NCBI RefSeq assembly: GCF_043290135.1
Contig: NC_134710.1
Location: forward strand, 136,856,155-136,920,154
Length of the DNA: 64,000 bases
Direction: 5' to 3'
Origin: Rhipicephalus microplus
Lineage: Eukaryota; Arthropoda; Arachnida; Ixodida; Ixodidae
Shown one piece after another: positions 43,430 through 54,554 of the stretch. Both the position numbers and the translations under genes were made by a program. Below the pieces are notes generated by a model that worked only from the letters and a program-made list of their open reading frames with translations, ran no database searches and was not told the origin of the DNA. Within the stretch, counting starts at the first letter, position 1. Every line of letters begins with the position of its first letter.

Positions 43430-43745
43430 GCCGCCTACGTCAGGGTGCTCTCGCAATGACCCCCTTGTTGGGGTAAACCAATATATATGTATGGGAGGGT
43501 AAGATGGTTTGACGAATACGAATAACTGGTCATGGCACGAATCATGTCACAATCCCGTCTCGTCTGTCGTCAAACACTTTCCTCCAGACAGCCGGACATA
43601 CCCGTGGCCGGGTATGTGCCACTAGTATGCGGGTATGTGCCACAGGTGATTGATACTTTATATCTACCCAGGAACGGCGAGAACACACAGAGGTAATTTT
43701 AACGCGTGAGCATTAATAAAAGGCTTACAACGGCAGCGCTGTGTT
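43330..43745 (+). repeat. Dispersed repeat family A, copy 3 (5' half)
   Basis: ATCT microsatellite then ctagccgcctacgtcagggtgctctcg, gggagggtaagatggtttgacgaata, gcgggtatgtgccacaggtgattga and ggaacggcgagaacacacag. The antisense tRNA-like block is missing; the sequence switches at about 43740 to the text leading into the 147 bp array. Confidence 0.7.
43337..43429. repeat. (ATCT)n microsatellite
   Basis: About 23 uninterrupted units in family A copy 3. Confidence 0.97.
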
Positions 43746-43857
43746 GGTGAATGCAACGAAATAAAATCGGCAGATCCCACGTAAAGTGGGAATCGATGAT
43801 ACGCGAAGCACGAATGAGGAAGGTTGATATGTCACATTAAGATCAGCACAACATTAC

Positions 43858-44410
43858 GAGCCGTACGTAAATTATGCTGTATATGACTTCCACGTCATGG
43901 TTATCATGTTTGGACATGTCATTTACTTTTGTCGTCCATTCACGTCATGTAATACCAAATATGGTATATGTGGAGCCGCGAGCGTCCTATGAGCGTAGCA
44001 TGTAGTCATGTTTTACATGACACGCATATCAAGATTGTCATGTGTGGACGTGTCATTTACCTTCGTCGTTCATGCCCGACACGTAATACCAAATTTGGTA
44101 TTTGTGGGGCTAGCGAACCAGCGACGAGCACGCTAGGAGCATACCTTGTAGTCATGTTTTTACATGACACGCATATCATGATTATCATGTTTGCACCAGT
44201 CATATACTCTAGTCATCCATTCACGTCACGTAATAGCAAATATGGTACATGTGAAGCTAGCGAAACGACCACGAGCGCACTATGAGCGTAGCATATCGTC
44301 ATGTTTTACATGACACGCATATCATGATTATCATGTTTGCACCAGTCGTATACTTTAGTCATCCATTTATGTCACGTATTACCAAATGAAGTATATGTGA
44401 AGCTAGCGAA
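43858..44410 (+). repeat. Tandem array, four units, period about 147 bp
   Basis: tcatgttttacatgac (with one extra T in the second) starts at 44005, 44152 and 44299, exactly 147 bp apart each time. The following tcatgattatcatgttt motif starts at 43895, 44029, 44176 and 44322 (spacing 134, 147, 146). Each unit also has attacgtcacgtaataccaaa-type text and agctagcgaaacg. Units differ by substitutions and small gaps. Open frames are incidental. Confidence 0.85.
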
Positions 44411-44550
44411 ACGGCTTCGGGTTAAGATCAATTGTTGTTAAGCGCAATGCACTGAAAGTGATTGACAGTTTATATCAATCAAGGAATGGCATGAAGACAG
44501 ATAGGTAATTTTGATTCCAGAGCTTTAAGAAATATCAATGCATCTCCACG
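44411..44550. repeat. Diverged duplicate of a family A segment
   Basis: gtgattgacagtttatatc, aaggaatggcatgaagacag and aggtaattttga (44458-44517) parallel 43650-43705 (gtgattgatactttatatc, aggaacggcgagaacacac, aggtaatttta), so the tandem array is bracketed by related blocks. Confidence 0.5.
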
Positions 44551-44800
44551 AAGTGAATGATGACTAGAGGGCGAAGCTATAGGACTTTAACGTAGGCATT
44601 ATTGCCTACGTTAAAGTCGTCGACAAGTGTAAAGGACGGATAGATGGACGACGAACGCAAGGACGGACGTACAGGAAAACGTATACACGGATGCGCGAAT
44701 GGTCGCACGCACGGATGGACATATGTATGAACGGATGGATTTACGCGCAGACAGATGGACGGACGGATAGACGGATGGAGTGGGTGATCATGTATTGTGC
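44551..44800 (+). repeat. Dispersed repeat family B, copy 3, rearranged
   Basis: Head gaagtgaatgatgactag and gcgaagc on the plus strand, then a perfect hairpin (44583-44618), then minisatellite units in the opposite sense (GGAC/GGAT, 44635-44780) to copies 2 and 4. Confidence 0.55.
44583..44618. repeat. Perfect 16 bp hairpin with 4 nt loop
   Basis: gactttaacgtaggca (44583-44598), loop ttat, then the exact reverse complement (44603-44618). Confidence 0.95.
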
Positions 44801-46434
44801 TGTCGTATAGTAAGTTACACATAAAATCTGGGGCCGAATTCACAAAGCTTTCTCTTTGGCTACGCATTTTCTTAGCCAAAAGTTCTCTTATCTGGAGGGA
44901 TTACTAGAGCGCGGGTATGAATTTAACTTATTCGGCACTTAAGAGGGCGAGGAGGACACATGATAGCTGATGAAACGACAAGGAAAGAAAGAAGTGTGTG
45001 CCGATAATATCAAGGTAGCACGCAAAGCGTCTAGCATCGAGAGTATACGATGACAGCCAATGATTTCCTGCATCGAAGTTTCAGTTGCGCGAGCGTCTGC
45101 TACAGCGCTTACGGGATGCCGCGTACGTTGTAATAGGCGTTTTGGCGGGCTGTGCAAAGCCAAGCACTCACCTTTCATCAACGACTGTAGCTAAAAACGA
45201 AATTGCTCGATGGCCTTAAGTCATCGAGCAATCCATGCACTATCTCGCCAAGTACAAGTAAACAACACTCCAGGTGTACCACATAAATGAAACCACACAT
45301 AAATCGATGCATGCAATGTTTGAAAATGTGCCTCGAATGTCTTCCCCTATTTAAAGCGACCAGTTACCTTACATTTCATTGAAGCTGCGCTGCTACTTAA
45401 CTAATTCGGTGCAATCTAGCACGGTATAGTGGTGAAAGTAAGGGTGTTCTGTACCTATAGTCAAAGGCAGCCTTTGTTACAATATTCTTATTACAAGACA
45501 CATGAGCGACTTTGGTGCCTGCAGACGAATTGTGCGGAAATAGATAACAGCAGTAATCAAATGAAATTGTGAGGGCAATTTCGCTGGTTCCATGCACCGC
45601 AGCATTTTTATAAAGCCGGAATGCGAGAACGTGCATACGCTTACGCTTAGGTACATGTCTACGTAAAATGAGGGAGACTCGTCGGGAGGTGTCTCAGTGC
45701 TAATGCTTTTCACAAAACACGGTGCAAATATTTCGCCCAGCGTTGTTTGAGTGCGCAAAGCAAGGGACGTGTATACGAGTCTTAAGGTCGAGAGACGTTA
45801 TCACACGTACGAAAAGGATGAAAAGAGAGAGAGACTCTCGTTTTGGCTTCGCGAAAGCTTGAAATTGATAGATAATAAAGACAATTTTCTGGCCCAGCAG
45901 ACGTCAGGGAAAGTCTCCGCAAAACAGGGTCAGATGCTCGGAGAGCATAAAAAAGTGGAGTACGCGTTATATGAGAGTGACAGCCACTCAGAAAGCGAGA
46001 TGAAGTGTGACTGTCCTTAGGTGTGAGAATCAATGCTAATTAAGAGAGTTGAGTTAATGAGCCAAAACTTTCCTAAATAACGATAATGAAAGCAAACTGA
46101 GCATTCATCTAGTGAAAGTGACACTAGTGACAGTGAACTCATAATAGTTGATTAGCGTTGTCACAGGCCGATATATATTTTTATTTTCTTATCTATATTC
46201 GGAAAACTATGAGAAGGTAGCGTACGTTAGAGCCGGCTATCCCAACGTCATGACAGTAATGTACAAGAATAAATAGCGCACGGTTATACAATCACACGTG
46301 GCGGTTTCTATCTTCTAGTAACCTTGGGAAAACGCATTCTAACTATTTTTTCTATTTTTGACAAAGTTTCACGGGACGTTTTTGCATTTGGCTTCATTCG
46401 AAGGAATGACGATATATCAGCAATAAGGCGAACA
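44801..46434. other. Non-coding stretch
   Basis: Near 44829 the text ggggccgaattcacaaagc resembles the complement of gtgaatccgggccc at about 54450, perhaps a shared element end. A gtgagt-type donor on the minus strand sits at about 45172 next to an 80-codon open stretch without domain. The 89-codon open frame at 45751-46020 is acidic/lysine-rich with no known match. Confidence 0.35.
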
Positions 46435-46530
46435 CAAGCACTGCTGCAGTGGACGAGCGGTTACAGCGCTCAACTACAATCTAGGAGGTACTTGGTTCGA
46501 TTCGCAGAATCACTGAGCACTTTTTTTTTT
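46435..46530 (+). mobile_element. tRNA-derived SINE head
   Basis: Box A tggacgagcgg (46450-46460) and box B ggttcgattcg (46494-46504), then a T12 run at about 46520. It could be a tRNA pseudogene or SINE; spacing fits a tRNA-like head and T-run end. Confidence 0.5.
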
Positions 46531-47638
46531 TTCAAGAGGTTGCCCGGCCTGACATTATGCGTGATGACGGGTACTAAGTTTTTGGGAAGTAGGCTTTCGC
46601 ACTTGCTTCTTTCACTCCCCTTTTGACCCAAAAGCGCTGTACTGTGCTCCTTCAAAAATTAAACAATTCAGGGTTCATAATTTTCTCCTCCATCCTCTCT
46701 TATCGCAAAAGTGTCCAGTGCTGAAATACCAATATCATACCTGGTATATTACTTTTCACGTGTTTGGATATTCGACCAGCAATCAGTCTTCACGGTGTTT
46801 TGAAGAAAATCTACACATGCAGTGAGCTAACTGCTTGCAGCCAAGTTGACTGCCTTTGTAGGGACACGCTTTCGTGCTAATTTGGTGGGCATCATCACAT
46901 GCAGCAAGACCAAAGAGCACGGACAGTTAGAGCTGATGCAAACAGAGTGATTAGTTTGTGTCTTCTCTCCCGCTATTTGTCATGCTGCACGCTTCAGTGT
47001 AATGTCGCTGTCAATGGTTAAAATGAACTATAGCAGTTAATCGAGTTCTGCTGAGAGGGTCCCATATTGTCCAGAATGGAACAGAACAATGGCAATTTGA
47101 TTTGTGTGATAAAGAGATACCCTGCTTTTGGCTATTAAAATAAATTTCTAAACTGAAGTTTATTTTTTATTAACAACAGTTCTAGTGCAGATGAAAGGTG
47201 CATGGACAAAAATCGTGTATTCAGCTTGACTAGGTTTGTGACCTTAGTTGTAATTGCGAACCGGTATCACAGTATGCATAAATATCACACACATATACAA
47301 CCACGGGTGATAGCTTGCTTATTCTGATTAAAATTGAAAGGTTGAAATCGACATATTCAACCAACGCAACGTGTACGAGATATGCCATGTAGAGTAGCTA
47401 TGCTCGAAACTAATCTTCGCAGTTTCGTTCCATTTTACCCAATTTCTTGCCCATGACTGTAGGTTGGTAAATGAAACTTCTTCGAACACACATATTCTGT
47501 GTAAGGTTACATTTATTTTTATGCAGTACAAAACAAATTGAAATGTATAATGGCTCAAAAGAGAAATAACTAGAAATAAATTCAGCCAAATCATTACCAA
47601 ACTTACTCACCTATGATAAACGGATTCTCATTTAAAAG
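46531..47638. other. AT-rich non-coding stretch
   Basis: Nothing recognised. Confidence 0.4.
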
Positions 47639-47763
47639 ATACATACATACATACATACATACATACATACATACATACATACATACATACATACATACAT
47701 ACATACATACATACATACATACATACATACATACATACATACATACATACATACATACATACA

Positions 47764-47795
<32 letters not shown>

Positions 47796-47842
47796 CGCAC
47801 ACACACATATACATATGTACACCCATACATACATACATACAT
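47639..47842. repeat. (ACAT)n microsatellite
   Basis: About 38 units to 47794, then degenerate acacacat/acatac to 47842. Long open frames in five phases across it are artefacts. Confidence 0.95.
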
Positions 47843-49640
47843 TCAGGTGTAAATATTAAAATGAATGGCTATAAAACAACAATTCTAATACACTCATTTT
47901 GAATATACTACAGAAAGTAACTTACGACAGATATCCACCGGCACTGTTATGTCTGAACACGGTGTTTCTCGAATTATCTCGCAAAAGCTTGATGCATAGT
48001 TTTCTGCTGCTGCCCAGTGACAAGCAGTTTTTATAAAAAACACAAGAATAAAGCCCTTGACAATGTCATGCTAAAGAAAAGGGCTGTGCATCAATATTTT
48101 GTACATGTCTGCAATATCACTCTGTTTATTTACATAGCTTGGCTCATTCACAACCCACTAACAAAGCATGTTAGGACACTTAGGCTGAAAGTTGGCACAG
48201 CACGAGTAAATTCTAGACAAAACATGAATAATACAATTATAAGCTACTAAGCTCCTTGGTGCAAACTGTGTTTATATTGACAGCTATAGGTGCCATTTCG
48301 TTTCCCCAAAACACTTCTCAAAAGTAGAATCAACTTTATTTAGCTAAAAGTTTCTATTCTGGCGCGTCGTGGTGGCTCAACGGTGGAAGCGACTCTTTCG
48401 GCCAAGAAAACAAAGACCAATTATTTTTCCAGTTCGTGAATTCACCCCATGCTAACATTGAGGCAGCTGGTAAGAGTGCTTTTGGAGAGAGGAAACCACC
48501 ACATTCCCACCAGTTGTGGCCTTGGGTAGCTACTTCACTTGGACAAAAATGATGAAAAACACTCCTCAAGAAGACTTCAAAGTTTGCACATCAACACAGT
48601 TCCCATACAGCTGTCTATTAGTCTGCTTGAAAAATATTGAGTTTACTGGTGGGCAAAGACTGTACACTATGTGAGGTGATGCTCCAGTGCACTGCATGTA
48701 TGTCTTGCTGCTGGCCTCAACTGCGATGTTGCTCAGCACATATGTGTAAAATAACTAATACTATGCCACTGCAAAGCAATTATGTGTCATTTGCATGAAA
48801 AAGGGACCACAATAAAAGAACATAACAACATTTGCCTTCACAAAGTTCAAAAAATGTAAATAAATTTCCACAGAGTTTTCACAGTTCATCTGAGGATAGT
48901 AATATTGATTGTAAACACATTCTTACTTCCACTAACAAACTATTTTAAGATGCCAGATTCAATATTAGAGTATACCAGCACTTTTGTAGGGCTAAACAAT
49001 TGTACAGGCACCTAGAAAAACACAAGTGAATGCATGGTATAGCTACATATAAAAATAAGCACTTTTATTTCTAGTCTGAGTATAACTGCATAGATGATAA
49101 GTCACTTGCATTACATTACGAACTAACCTATCCGAGCAAAGTATACATTTAAAAAGTTAAACTTACACAGTAGATAAGTAGACTGTTGAAGGACGGACAG
49201 GCAGTGGGATAATACCCAAGCACTAAAATCTTCTGTTAAGATATACTAGGAGTAGTGATGATTTACTTCCTTCCAAATAAAATAATCCACATAGATTCAC
49301 TTCCCAGAGCTTATACACTCATGGCATCATTGGTGCTACACAAATGAGTGTACACTGAAGGATTACATCGACTAAGTACATGATTACTGCATCCATGGCT
49401 TTACTTCTTGTACTACAAAGAATGCAGACACAGTTACCATTGGCGACCATGGATGCTGTGATTTCTGGCATGTAAATGTAGAGGCGCGCAGGCACTTAAC
49501 ACACATGTTAAAAACTTCAGCTCAAAAATATTTGCCCACTAACACTACAGCAGCCTTTAAATTAGTGTCATAGTTTGGTATCTTCCATGCAAAATTTAAA
49601 TAATTTTGAATGCAAGCAAATGAACTGCTGAATAATGCAC
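47843..49640. other. AT-rich, repeat-poor region, possible 3' UTR of a minus-strand gene
   Basis: Apart from a SINE-like block at 48360-48450 (below) no repeat family of this window appears. Base composition is even and AT-rich. Minus-strand aataaa-type signals are present (for example the complement at 48117 and 49065). Confidence 0.3.
48360..48450 (+). mobile_element. Possible tRNA-headed SINE
   Basis: Box A-like tggctcaacgg (48373-48383) and box B-like agttcgtgaattc (48431-48443). Weak. Confidence 0.35.
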
Positions 49641-49650
49641 TGCTAAGAAG

Positions 49651-49817
49651 TTAAGCAGCAGCTGCTCCTGACATCACAATGTGCTCTTTCTGCTGTTGTA
49701 AACTTTGAGCAGGAGAACAGTCACTGGCAGTCCCTTTATACTTGTTGGTCTTCTGTGCTCTGTTCTTGATACACTGTACATGACCGTGGAGCACCAAACC
49801 CCTTGTTACTGCTGCAA
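49651..49817 (-). CDS. Candidate terminal exon, unknown protein
   Basis: Open from an acceptor-like ttttctaag/ttgcagcag (49808-49820) to TAA at 49651-49653. Translation GLVLHGHVQCIKNRAQKTNK... ends in HIVMSGAAAA. Three tandem AG acceptors leave the frame unchanged because they differ by multiples of three. No homologue recognised. Confidence 0.25.
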
Positions 49818-50371
49818 CTTAGAAAAATACAGATCATTGTTACAACCATGCTACATGCAAGAGTGAATAGTTGTCAATTATGTGCTCATATTTACAGATA
49901 TTGTATTTTCAGAAGCCAATGACAAGCCTCAACACACACACACACACACAAACAGTGAAGACTGAAAATATATTTAATATGATACAAGAGCAAAACTACA
50001 ATGTTATAGATGAAGGCATGAAACTTCTGCCAGACATAAAAAGCCAATAAGTTTTCTTCTATTTTGACTTTACACTAGGTGCGAGAAGCAGACCACAAAT
50101 AAGTTCACTAAGAAATACAAGTTAGACTGCATTACAACGCAACAGCCAATGTTCCTAACATTAAGGCTGTCTAACATAGCCAGCTCACCGTACTGCGTAT
50201 AGGAGCAAATGGGCAGTCTAGAAGACACAAAGAACTTGTGGATTATGAGTGTGCTTGTTGCTGACATCTATTATTCTAAATGAAGAAAACCTTTCAAAAA
50301 TGCACTTCATCAGGGGAAATAATCATACGCAACAAACACAACGGGCTCCTACAGGTGCCACCAACACTCAC

Positions 50372-50549
50372 CATTATTGTGGATACCAGTGTCTTGCCGG
50401 ATGGATATGCTGCGTCCTGCACAGAACACCAAAGGAGCGCTCCATGACTTGGATTGCATGTGTGCTAGCTGCATCGCTCTGCTGCTGAAACAGGCTAGCC
50501 ACAGACAGAGAAATGAGAAGCCATGGCTTTGAAACACACTGAACGTCAC
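50372..50549 (-). CDS. Candidate internal exon, unknown protein
   Basis: Two frames are open. One (FSSRAMQLAHMQSKSW...QDTGIHNN) runs through the donor atg|gtgagt into the terminal exon; the other (SLFQQQSDAASTHAIQVMER...) continues the 51088 block but stops at TAA two bases before the donor. Acceptor candidates are ctaaag| at 50549 and gttcag| at 50538. Confidence 0.25.
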
Positions 50550-51087
50550 CTTTAGAGATCAACAATGCATACTTATGTCAGGTACAATTTGTAGAAAAAA
50601 ATATATCACTATGCAATCGTGGTGAACATGTTCGGCTGAAACATAAGCAACAGCACTGAGAGAGAAAAAGCTACATTAGGTAAAAGATGCAGTTACTGGC
50701 CCTATGTCATCTGCAGCTTCTTCAATAGGTCTTTCTCTTTACAAGTTGTGAACAGCCAGGCAATTTTCACCCACTTGCTATTTCCTTCCAGAGCACTTGA
50801 TCCACAGAGGGAGTCACAAGCTCGAGAGCTCAATAAGGAATCAAAGTATTTGTGCTCGTTTCAAAGCACAAGCTTTTGAGCCTCAGATAATTGGAGTTTC
50901 ATTCATAAGCTGCAGGCTTTCAGCTTTCAACATTCTCAATTATCTTGCAATTTAGTTCTATAAATGTTGAATAACAGTTATGTGTAAGAATATTACAGGT
51001 ATCCACTGAAAGCAACCATGCTTGGGTTTTCAATTTGTGCACAGTAAGTGGTGTTCACGTAATCGTATGTATTAAAGAAAAACTAAC

Positions 51088-51345
51088 CTTGCAGCCAGCC
51101 GTTAGGCAGTTTTGTGCACTCGAAGCTCCCAAGCAGATCGCAGTCCTTCCAGATGAGGCTGCCATGCATGCTTCCACGCCCCATCCGCTGAATGATAACA
51201 GTCCCAGCAGTGACATAGGCTTGCATAGTTAGGGAGAACGCGTCCTTCCTATTTTTGTACAGGTGCTCCAAGTATAGATGAGGATTGATGTGCCAGAATG
51301 TTCAACCGATGAATCACAGGACCTTAACAAACCAATCTCTGCGAT
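51088..51345 (-). CDS. Candidate internal exon, unknown protein
   Basis: Ends with aag|gttagt at 51088. The clean frame covers LYKNRKDAFSLTMQAYVTAG, GTVIIQRMGRGSMHG and CTKLPNGWLQ; it is blocked by stops upstream of about 51280, so a start or acceptor must lie within. Acceptors near 51338-51345 (cacag|, cgcag|) would open into a different frame. Confidence 0.25.
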
Positions 51346-51877
51346 CTGTGAAGAGCCAAAAACGACATATTTAAAAACAATCACTAAAGCACTCACTTCT
51401 AATACTTATTTGAGGAAGCTATCACTTCGTTAATGTGACCACAATCTGCTATAATCACTTTGAAATAAACTGAAGCCTCATGTAAAATTTACGTACCGCA
51501 ATATATATGTCCTACTGAAGTATAGTACTAGCACACTGGTAATCGTCTATAGAACTAATTTTCCAAAATAACATAAATTTTTTAACTGCAACCTGGCTTC
51601 TGAAAAAGAAATTCACAATAACTTTCCAACTATCAAACGTGGTCAATCGACAGGCCCAACCTCATAATCACACAAGAGCTCACTTGTATCAAATCACAAA
51701 ATCTTTTTATGTATTTGCTCCATAATATATGTATGTATATAACAGTAGTAGTAAATTTTTCATGCTTCAACTTACCATAGAGAAACATTACATCTGATGG
51801 GCTTAAAAGCTTGCACACGTTATAGAACTGCGTGAATTATAGTACTGTTGAAATTTAGTTCTGCAAGGTGAACTCAC

Positions 51878-52191
51878 CGATGGCAGCATTTAGTAGCCGT
51901 CGGTGTCATGAGGAACCAAGTACGGCCAACAGGCAAAGGGCAACTGCAGATTGGAGCTGCCAATGACAGCAATGAAGGGCTGGCCAGGCGTGCATGTCCA
52001 TTGATAAAGTGTAAGAACTGGCCATGACCGGCTGTTGTCAAGGCTCTAGTGCCGTGAAAAACGATGGCCAGACGAACTCGGAAACCTGTAGTTAGGCGAT
52101 ATTGGCCCACAACTTCATACAAAGCAAGGCACCGGTGAAATCTTTGCTTTTTCTGGGGGCCGAAGGCAAGCTTGACGTTCACGGGCTCTCG
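51878..52191 (-). CDS. Candidate exon, unknown protein
   Basis: 108-codon open frame from an ATG at 52200 (also an acceptor-like gtggcag| at 52191) to the donor cg|gtgagt at 51878. Translation KLAFGPQKKQRFHRCLALYE... shows no domain I know. Confidence 0.25.
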
Positions 52192-52599
52192 CTGCCACAT
52201 AGAACTCTCAAGTTGTTACCGAAGAACAGTCTAGGCGCGCTTCCAAAGTAACACGATCCACAACAGAATGTAGCATCTCGCAGTTTTGGTTGATCACATC
52301 ACAGCGCTAGGACTATGGTTATCACAAAAAGGAGAAGTGACGACTTAATAAACAAAAGCGCCAAGCTGCCCCACCACAACTTCGCCGGGCAAAACAGTTA
52401 TCAACGCTGTCTTTCAATTTTCGGTCACACGAGCACAGCTTGTTCGCAAGTCTTGGAACGTCAACACAGCACCACTGTTCACAACGAACATCGTTTCACT
52501 CCCGAACAGTACATTGCTCTCAAGTAAATAGAAGCGTACGGGCTAACTAGTGGCGAAGCAAGAACCGAGCGCGTAGTTCATACGTTTCCGTACGTACTT

Positions 52600-52985
52600 G
52601 GGGTCACTCAAGTAACGTGTCAAAACGCTGTCAATCCGAAATGTCGCACAGCACCCAACTGAGAGACTGGAAAGTCAAGCGAACGAACTGTTACCGGCAC
52701 ACAAACACACACTGCAGGCTTCTCGAGTGCTAGTTGCCGTCGATACATCGACGCCGATCCCCGCTTGATAACCACACCGACGCACAGGCTTCGCTGCGCT
52801 TCACCGTACACCATTGCACTGCCACAGCTTTCCGCACTGCTCACACGCACTGAAAGAGCTGCTGTAATCGCAACACATCCGGTCAAACGCTGAAGTAACT
52901 CGTGCGAGAAGCATTTGCTGAAAGTCGCACCGACCGATATGCTCTGTTTACGACGCCATGTTGTTTTCGACAACTGCACCGCACG
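52600..52985 (-). promoter_or_regulatory. CpG-rich putative 5' end/promoter of the candidate unit
   Basis: CpG density rises relative to 47.9-52.2 kb. acatggcgtcg at about 52955 (minus strand) resembles a YY1/initiator-like element. A 119-codon open frame here lacks a domain. Confidence 0.25.
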
Positions 52986-54170
52986 TAAGAGAGCTCTTAG
53001 AAAGTACTTGCACTATTTTCACGGCGTGAAAAAAATTTCTCTTATGTGTGAGGGGGGTGATATGACGAACAGGACAGGCGTGCCAGATGAAAGAAGTGTT
53101 TTGGCAACGTCACGGAGTGAGCTGATGTAGAGGGTATTGCTTCACAACCAATCACAAGCTGTGCCTGTCGGCCAAGCCGTCGTCTGCTCGCGTTTGTCGT
53201 CTGCTTCGATCAGAGCATGCGACAGGGGATTCGCCTTCGCAACGCTATTATTCTCAGGTTAAGTGGCCGCTGCGTCGCACAAAATACATGTCAGTGGCTC
53301 GCTCTACCTTTGAATGATGTTCGTGCGCCAAGTTAAATGGCTGGTAATTGACGCAGGGATGAATTCAGCCAAGGTTTGCTCCAGAATCGTGAGGGTTTGC
53401 ATATTTTCGGTATCATACAAAGTTACTAGGGTCATTTTATTCCGATTGCTTGCCATATTATCATGGTCCATATCGGTGTCTGAACAGTGAGGGTGAAGAT
53501 GCATGATTTGTTTGTAGTTCCATGCGTAATCACGCGCACCCCTAATAGGCTTTGGTTTACAAAGTACGCTTTGTTCCAGATCGTCGCAAAGTGTATCGAC
53601 AGCTGTATTTCAGAGATCGCAACCATTGGACAGTTAGAGCCAATGAAAGTACACTAGAGCACAAACTTTATGAACCACTCACTGAAAACTTCCTCTCATT
53701 TTTATTTCGAATAGCGTGCAAAGAATGTGCTCCCATTAACCTCTTTGGTGGTAATTTCCACCAATGAAGCAAGGATCTCGAGTCGCACTTTTCATTGGAT
53801 GAGATGGGGCGCAACACAACAACATAACAAATAAGGTTGATCCTATGTCATGTCGCGTTCGAATGCAGCGACCATTCACGTATCACATTGGTTTTCATCC
53901 AACCACAAATCTTTACATGTGTAGTATTATGCCATTGACGCCCAATAGAATTCTTCAATTACTGCGACTTCGAACTTATTGGACGGTGGTGGTTGTCAAC
54001 ACCATCCACTGCGTACAAGGAAAACAACACGCGAAGCTCGAAGCGCCGAAAGAAATAAAAACGCACCAGCAGTCATCAGGCAGCCCTTAATGGGCGTGAA
54101 TTAACTCAAAACCAGCCAGAGCACCAAAGTATACCGCTGCGGCAGCAAGTTCTAAGTAGCCACATTGTTC
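52986..54170. other. Non-coding stretch
   Basis: Open frames under 82 codons without domains; no repeat recognised. Confidence 0.4.
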
Positions 54171-54172
54171 CT

Positions 54173-54194
54173 AAGAGTGGTCCGGACCACTCTT
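54173..54194. repeat. Perfect 22 bp palindrome
   Basis: Centred on tccgga: aagagtggtcc followed directly by its exact reverse complement, no loop. With one mismatched pair the symmetry extends to 28 bp. Confidence 0.95.
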
Positions 54195-54462
54195 GGGATT
54201 TTCTCTCAGCCATGCTGTTTTTACGCACAATTTCGCTTCGTGAATCCACTTACGAGCACTTTTCAGTGACGTAAGCAAATATAGCAACTGCATCACCATC
54301 GCTGACATGTTCCGGGGCAGTCACAGCGCGCTTTATTTGCAGTGGCCGATGTGACAACTATGGCCTCTTACGACGTTTTTTCGTTTCGTGAATCGACTTA
54401 CGCAACAAAATTTCTCTTGCGCAAAAATGTTTTCGTAAGTCAGTTTTGTGAATCCGGGCCCT
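54195..54462. repeat. Possible short element ending in gtgaatccgggccctg
   Basis: Contains repeated words cgtgaatc(c/g)acttacg at about 54238 and 54390 and ends tcgtaagtcagttttgtgaatc/cgggccctg (54434-54462). The complement of the end begins cagggcccgg, resembling a hAT-like terminus. No matching opposite end was found. Confidence 0.3.
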
Positions 54463-54554
54463 GTTGTTTACACATTTGATTTCTTAATTTGTTGTGCACA
54501 TGTTCAGTTTAGGTTTTTTTTTTTTTGAGAGGCTTGGTGGATTCCAAGTAGGTC
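54463..54554. other. Short spacer
   Basis: T-rich, nothing recognised. Confidence 0.4.

Larger units (their letters stand above)
49651..52980 (-). other. Candidate spliced transcription unit (minus), product unknown
   Basis: A repeat-poor stretch whose minus strand has four exon-like blocks, the inner ones bounded by good donor sequences: cg|gtgagt at 51878, aag|gttagt at 51088 and atg|gtgagt at 50372. The open frames in neighbouring blocks can be joined in phase (51088 block ending in one base, then 50549 block). The upstream end near 52950 has acatggcgtc, resembling a YY1-type start-site element, in CpG-rich DNA. I recognise no protein family, the chain of frames is not unique, and one joined frame stops two bases before the 50372 donor. 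A long non-coding RNA is an equal possibility. Confidence 0.3.

Noticed and set aside
43968..44285. 105-codon open frame in the 147 bp array
   Set aside because: Repeats at nucleotide level continue beyond the frame and units carry indels that shift frame, so coding is incidental.
45751..46020. 89-codon acidic/lysine-rich open frame as a small gene
   Set aside because: No domain, no splice or promoter signal and no conservation evidence available.
46435..46530. Functional tRNA gene ending in a T run
   Set aside because: Box A and B are present but stems do not pair well by eye and the B box is altered (ggttcgattcg); a SINE head or tRNA pseudogene is safer.
47603..47852. Long open frames in several phases (YVCM- and YIHT-type repeats)
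   Set aside because: Direct translation of an (ACAT)n microsatellite.
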